9,906 nucleotides of DNA from Candidatus Avacholeplasma faecigallinarum (GTDB lineage: Bacteria > Bacillota_I > Bacilli_A > Acholeplasmatales > Anaeroplasmataceae). The stretch spans positions 1-9,906 of the forward strand of contig DVKU01000105.1 in assembly GCA_018715825.1 (NCBI GenBank), read 5' to 3'. The position numbers and the translations under genes were made by a program. The stretch's first letter is position 1. Every line of letters starts with the position of its first letter. The notes under the pieces were generated by a model. It saw only the letters and a list, made by a program, of their open reading frames with translations. It searched no databases and was not told the origin of the DNA. Below are positions 6,357 through 9,906 of the stretch, piece after piece.

Positions 6357-8057
6357 ATGATAGAACAATTAAAAAATGAAATTAAAAATAAATTAGAATC
6401 TTTTTACAAAGAAAAATATAATACCGATATATCAATCATAGTTGAAGAGCCTAAAAATGCTTCTTTGGGAGATATTTCTATACCTATGTTTACTGTTGTA
6501 AAGGCATTAAGAAAGCCTATGCCACAGTTGTTAGCTGAAGCTGTTGATTATCTTAACTCTTTGCAATTACCTATATTGCAAATAAATTCAGTGCAAGCAT
6601 TTATAAATTTATTTGTTGACAAATCTCAATTGTCTTTATCTATTTTAAGTAAATGCTTAGAAGATGATAGCCATTATGGTGATAGTAATATAGGAAATGG
6701 TCTTAATGTTACCTTAGATTATTCATCGCCTAATATTGCCAAAACATTTTCTATTGGACACCTTCGTTCTACAATGATTGGTAATTCATTAAAATTAATT
6801 TTACAAAAATGTGGATATAAAACTTTTGCTATAAATTACTTAGGAGATTGGGGTACTCAATTTGGTAAGATGATTGTTGCTTACAAAAAATGGGGTAATA
6901 AAGAAGAAATATTAAAAGATCCTATCAATGAATTAACTCAATTATATGTTAAGTTTCATGAGGAAACTGAGAAAGATCCAAATTTGGAAAATGAAGCAAG
7001 AGAAGCCTTTAGAAAGATGGAACTTAAGGATCCTGAGTATTTACAACTATGGCAGTGGATTAGAAATGAGTCTTTAAAAGAATCTAAACAAATTTATGAT
7101 TTATTAGATGTTACCTTTGATTCTTACAATGGTGAGGCTTTTTACAATGATAAGATGGACGAAGTTGTAAATGAACTTCAACAAAAAGGTCTATTAGTAT
7201 TAGATAATGGTGCTGAAATAGTAAATTTAGGTGATGATATGCCACCAGCCTTAATAAAAAGAAGTGATGGCGGCTCATTGTACATTACTAGAGATCTTGC
7301 AGCAGTTTTTTACCGTAAAAAAGAATATAAATTTGATAAAATTTTATATGTAGTTGGTAATGAACAAAAACTACACTTTAATCAGTTAAAAAGATTAATT
7401 CAAAAAATGGGCTACGATTTTTATAATCAAGTAGAACATATTAATTTTGGATTATATCTAACTAATGGTAAAAAGGCCTCAACTAGGAAGGGAAATGTTA
7501 CCAAATTATATGATATTTTACAAACAGCTATATCTTTAGCATATGATCTAATTAATGCTAAAAATCCTAATTTAAAAAATAAAGAGGAAATAGCTAAAAA
7601 TGTTGGAATTGCAGCTATAGTATTTGGTGATTTGAAAAATTATAGAGGTCTTGACATTGAATTTAATATTGAACAATCAGTAAAATTTGAAGGTCAAACT
7701 GGTCCATATTTACAATATACAGGTGTTCGTATTGCCTCAATTTTAAAGGATAAGACCTTTGACATTTCTAATTGCGATAATAAATTGTTTGAGAAACCTC
7801 ATTATTTTGAGTTAGTAAAACTTATTTCCGGATTTAAATCAACTATTGAAAAAGCATCTGAAGAGTATTCTCCAAGTGTAATCGCTAAATATTTACTTGC
7901 TTTAGCCCAAAGCTTTAATAGATTTTATTCATTAGAGAAAATCAATTGTGAAGATGAACAAATTAGAAATACAAATTTTGCCTTGGCTAAATGTGTAAGA
8001 ATTATTTTAAATGAAGGATTACGTCTACTTGGTATAAAATATTTAGACGAAATGTAA
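6357..8057 (+). CDS. argS: Arginyl-tRNA synthetase
   Basis: 566 residues, normal length for class Ia ArgRS, which charges tRNA-Arg with arginine using ATP in the cytoplasm. The N-terminal Add-1 domain (about 1-90) binds the tRNA D-loop. The catalytic Rossmann domain has SSPNIAK (123-129), the HIGH-equivalent SIGH (132-135) followed by LRST, NYLGDWGTQFG (160-170), SDGG (303-306), and ASTRKGNV (374-381), the usual ArgRS stand-in for KMSKS. The DALR anticodon-binding domain begins about QYTGVRIASIL (453-463) and runs to the end. The first His of HIGH is Ser here; from memory a Ser occurs at this place in ArgRS of several Firmicutes, so activity is expected. The ATG is preceded by AAGAGGA (6344-6350), 6 nt away. 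The next gene begins 2 bp after the stop, and no T-box leader is visible. Confidence 0.97.
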   Translation: MIEQLKNEIKNKLESFYKEKYNTDISIIVEEPKNASLGDISIPMFTVVKALRKPMPQLLAEAVDYLNSLQLPILQINSVQAFINLFVDKSQLSLSILSKCLEDDSHYGDSNIGNGLNVTLDYSSPNIAKTFSIGHLRSTMIGNSLKLILQKCGYKTFAINYLGDWGTQFGKMIVAYKKWGNKEEILKDPINELTQLYVKFHEETEKDPNLENEAREAFRKMELKDPEYLQLWQWIRNESLKESKQIYDLLDVTFDSYNGEAFYNDKMDEVVNELQQKGLLVLDNGAEIVNLGDDMPPALIKRSDGGSLYITRDLAAVFYRKKEYKFDKILYVVGNEQKLHFNQLKRLIQKMGYDFYNQVEHINFGLYLTNGKKASTRKGNVTKLYDILQTAISLAYDLINAKNPNLKNKEEIAKNVGIAAIVFGDLKNYRGLDIEFNIEQSVKFEGQTGPYLQYTGVRIASILKDKTFDISNCDNKLFEKPHYFELVKLISGFKSTIEKASEEYSPSVIAKYLLALAQSFNRFYSLEKINCEDEQIRNTNFALAKCVRIILNEGLRLLGIKYLDEM

Positions 8058-8059
8058 TA

Positions 8060-9118
8060 ATGTTTACTAAAAAAAGAATCATTCGTTATGTAATATTAGT
8101 TTTAGTTTTATTCTTAGCTCTTTTAATAACTATATTTTCAATAGGTGATTTTAAATCAATTTATTATTTACTTAAAAGTCAAACAAATTATACTTATATT
8201 TTAATAGGAATTATTTCAATTTTGATTTATGCATTTTTAATGCAGTCATCATTTGCAATTCTTGTAAGAAAGAAATATAAGGATATAAGCTATAATGAAG
8301 CAATTCATATTGGTGGAACGGAGTTCTTTTTTAATGGTATTACGCCATTTTCAACAGGAGGACAGCCTTTTCAGCTTTATGCATTAAAACAAAAAAACAT
8401 GAAATTGTCTGATGCTACATCAGCCTTGCTTGTCAATTTTTTAACATATCAAATTATTATAAACATTTTTTCGATAATTTGTTTTTCATTGTATTATAAT
8501 AAGTTGAAGTTAGAAATTGATAATTTGATATGGTTAGTTGTCTTCGGCTTTACCATAAATGTTTTAATAATGACTTTTATTGTATTAATAGGAACAACAA
8601 AATTTTTTGGCAAATTTATGGTACTTATTTTTAAATTATTTTGTAAGATTAAATTTTTAAAAAAAAGACTAGAACCAAAAATTTTATCATTTGAAGTATT
8701 TGTTAATGAAATGCAAGATGCCTTTAAACAAATGGCTCAAAATAAATTAACTATGATGCTAATATTTATAATAAAAATTATTGCGTTATTTATTTATTAT
8801 TTAGTTCCATTTTTTATCTTTTATGCAGTAGGTGTGAAAATTGACTATCATGATATTTTTTACGTTATAGCTATGACTTCATTTTCAATAACTATAACAG
8901 CATGGGTACCTACACCTGGGGCAGCTGGTGGAATAGAGTTTGCATTTACAACATTATTCTATACGTTTATTTCTAATTATACTAATCCGCAAAATATAGT
9001 GGTTAGCTGTATGCTATTATGGCGATTACTAACATATTATCTTATGATGATATATGGATTTGTAATGTATTTGCTTTTTGAAAGAGGTATTAAATATGAG
9101 GATAGGGTTATTCACTGA
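8060..9118 (+). CDS. Flippase-like multi-span membrane protein (UPF0104 / LPG synthase TM-region family)
   Basis: 352 residues, mostly hydrophobic, with about eight membrane segments near residues 9-28, 43-68, 123-146, 157-178, 183-194, 231-258, 266-283 and 315-340. Family landmarks are the GGTEFFFNGITPFSTGGQPF stretch (85-104), with its conserved P-x-x-x-G-G, and the WVPTPGAAGGIEF segment (282-294), equivalent to the P-x-P-G-x-x-G-x-x-E motif. This is the transmembrane module that in MprF forms the lipid-flipping half; stand-alone versions are common, and several lie beside lipid glycosyltransferases. It lacks the C-terminal aminoacyl-transferase domain, so it is not a lipid lysyl/arginyl transferase. 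The start is 2 bp after argS with no clear Shine-Dalgarno, which suggests translation by coupling. It overlaps the following glycosyltransferase gene by 23 bp. A role in moving a glycolipid or lipid-linked sugar is inferred from family and neighbour; the substrate is unknown. Confidence 0.85.
   Translation: MFTKKRIIRYVILVLVLFLALLITIFSIGDFKSIYYLLKSQTNYTYILIGIISILIYAFLMQSSFAILVRKKYKDISYNEAIHIGGTEFFFNGITPFSTGGQPFQLYALKQKNMKLSDATSALLVNFLTYQIIINIFSIICFSLYYNKLKLEIDNLIWLVVFGFTINVLIMTFIVLIGTTKFFGKFMVLIFKLFCKIKFLKKRLEPKILSFEVFVNEMQDAFKQMAQNKLTMMLIFIIKIIALFIYYLVPFFIFYAVGVKIDYHDIFYVIAMTSFSITITAWVPTPGAAGGIEFAFTTLFYTFISNYTNPQNIVVSCMLLWRLLTYYLMMIYGFVMYLLFERGIKYEDRVIH
9083..9088 (+). promoter_or_regulatory. 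Ribosome binding site of the glycosyltransferase gene
   Basis: AGAGGT, 7 nt before the ATG at 9096, lies inside the coding sequence of the upstream membrane protein. It fixes the start of the glycosyltransferase within the last codons of that gene, in a different frame. Confidence 0.75.
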
Positions 9119-9906
9119 TCAATATTATCCTTTTGTAAGTGGTGTTGTGACCTCCATTAAAATGTTATATGATGGGTTAACAAACCTAGGACATGAATGT
9201 TATATTGTTACAAGCATGGCAGAGGATAAGATAAAAGATTTAGAAAAACAAAGAAAAAATGTAATAAATATATATGGTAGACCTTATCCTTTTAAGGATT
9301 TAAGAGATTATAGGTATACCTTTAGTCATAGAAAATATTTAAAAACAATTAAAAATCTAAATTTAGATATTATTCATGTTCATACTGAATATAATATTTC
9401 CAAATTAGCAATTTTAGCTCATAAAAAGTTGCATATTCCTATGGTTCATACACTTCACACCTTATGGAGTGATTATTTTAAATATGTATCCCCATTTTTT
9501 GATAAACATTTTCATAAACTAATGGAAAAATATTTAAGAAAGTTATTTACTGGTCCTGTTTCTAAAAATTCAATTATAGATATTGTTCCAACTAAGAAGG
9601 TATATGATCAATCTCTAAAATATGGTTTAAATAGTGATATAAGAATAATACCTACGGGAATTGATTTAGATAAATTTAATCCTAAGCATTTTACTAATCA
9701 ACAAATTAATGATCTTAAAAATAAATTAGGCATTAAGCCTAATCAGTTTGTTTTCTTATATATAGGAAGAGCTTCAAAGGAAAAAAATATAATTACACTA
9801 TTAAATTCTTACGCTAAGGCTTGTAAGGGAAATTTTGATACTGTATTTGTTTTAGTTGGTGGTGGACCTCAGTTAGAGGAATTAAAAGAATATTGTAAAG
9901 AATTAC
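9096..9906 (+). CDS. GT4 glycosyltransferase, diacylglycerol glucosyltransferase-like; 3' end outside window
   Basis: The frame is open from ATG 9096 to the window edge, giving 270 residues of a protein expected to be near 380-420. The N-terminal domain starts MRIGLFTDQYYPFVSGVVTS (1-20), the glycine-bearing acceptor-side loop of GT4 enzymes. It continues with IIHVHTEYN (92-100), HTLHTLWSDY (118-127), a pattern close to the HT-HT-Y of alpha-glucosyldiacylglycerol synthases, and the linker IIPTGIDLDKFNP (184-196). The C-terminal donor-binding domain begins FLYIGRASKEKN (220-231) and LVGGGPQLEEL (253-263). The E-x7-E motif would lie beyond the edge. The likely reaction is transfer of a sugar, probably glucose from UDP-glucose, to diacylglycerol on the inner membrane face, making the glycolipid of the membrane or lipoteichoic acid anchor. 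A glycan-specific GT4 role cannot be excluded. The 23-bp overlap with the flippase-like gene suggests the two products act together. Confidence 0.85.
   Translation, partial: MRIGLFTDQYYPFVSGVVTSIKMLYDGLTNLGHECYIVTSMAEDKIKDLEKQRKNVINIYGRPYPFKDLRDYRYTFSHRKYLKTIKNLNLDIIHVHTEYNISKLAILAHKKLHIPMVHTLHTLWSDYFKYVSPFFDKHFHKLMEKYLRKLFTGPVSKNSIIDIVPTKKVYDQSLKYGLNSDIRIIPTGIDLDKFNPKHFTNQQINDLKNKLGIKPNQFVFLYIGRASKEKNIITLLNSYAKACKGNFDTVFVLVGGGPQLEELKEYCKEL

Noticed and set aside
8060..9118. MprF-type lipid arginyl/lysyl transferase, suggested by the adjacent argS
   Set aside because: Only the flippase-like transmembrane region is present; the soluble aminoacyl-transferase domain is absent and the next gene is a glycosyltransferase. 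Proximity to argS alone is not evidence.
1..9906. CRISPR array, insertion sequence, tRNA/rRNA, prophage or toxin-antitoxin genes
   Set aside because: I found no spaced direct repeats, transposase motifs, inverted-repeat element ends, cloverleaf-like segments or phage genes. All long stretches are accounted for by ordinary genes.

Overview
The window is AT-rich bacterial DNA from a low-GC Firmicute in the broad sense (Bacilli, Erysipelotrichia or a walled relative of the Mollicutes). AGGAGG-type ribosome binding sites, tightly packed genes, sigma-A-like promoters (TTGA.. / TATAAT at 17 bp) and an A/T-ending codon bias all fit. TGA is used as a stop (helicase and flippase genes), and tryptophan in conserved motifs is read from TGG (e.g. 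the GDWGTQ motif of ArgRS). The standard bacterial code therefore applies, and a Mycoplasma/Spiroplasma-type code is unlikely. Genus cannot be assigned from the sequence alone.

Layout. (1) 1-429: 3' end of a DinB-type (Pol IV) DNA polymerase gene, cut by the window edge. (2) 437-2686, + strand: a promoter followed by a two-gene unit, a CshB-like DEAD-box RNA helicase (motif II reads DEVD) overlapping by 8 bp a DegV/FakB fatty-acid-binding protein. (3) 2686-2727: a strong bidirectional terminator shared with the converging unit. (4) 5394-2736, - strand: glgA then glgC, encoding glycogen synthase and ADP-glucose pyrophosphorylase. This pair has its own promoter, with a CcpA-box-like element in the spacer. 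(5) 5542-6335: a 16-bp perfect palindrome, a strong extended -10 promoter, a membrane-anchored thioredoxin-fold protein without the CxxC active site, and a hairpin terminator. (6) 6357-9906, + strand: argS, a multi-span flippase-like membrane protein (UPF0104 / MprF N-terminal-domain family) and the first 270 codons of a GT4 glycosyltransferase resembling diacylglycerol glucosyltransferases. The last two overlap by 23 bp.

Functional reading. The glgA-glgC unit makes ADP-glucose and polymerises it into alpha-1,4-glucan; no branching enzyme, GlgD or phosphorylase gene is within view. The helicase/degV unit pairs RNA remodelling with exogenous fatty-acid use, a pairing with no obvious logic beyond co-transcription. 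The flippase/glycosyltransferase pair plausibly makes and handles membrane glucolipids, possibly as lipoteichoic acid anchors; argS sits 2 bp upstream and is probably only co-transcribed.

Most of the window is housekeeping, and I do not see a convincing novel multi-gene system. The least explained items are the redox-dead thioredoxin-like membrane protein, the palindrome beside its promoter, the hairpin placed just before argS, and the cre-like element in the glgA promoter.
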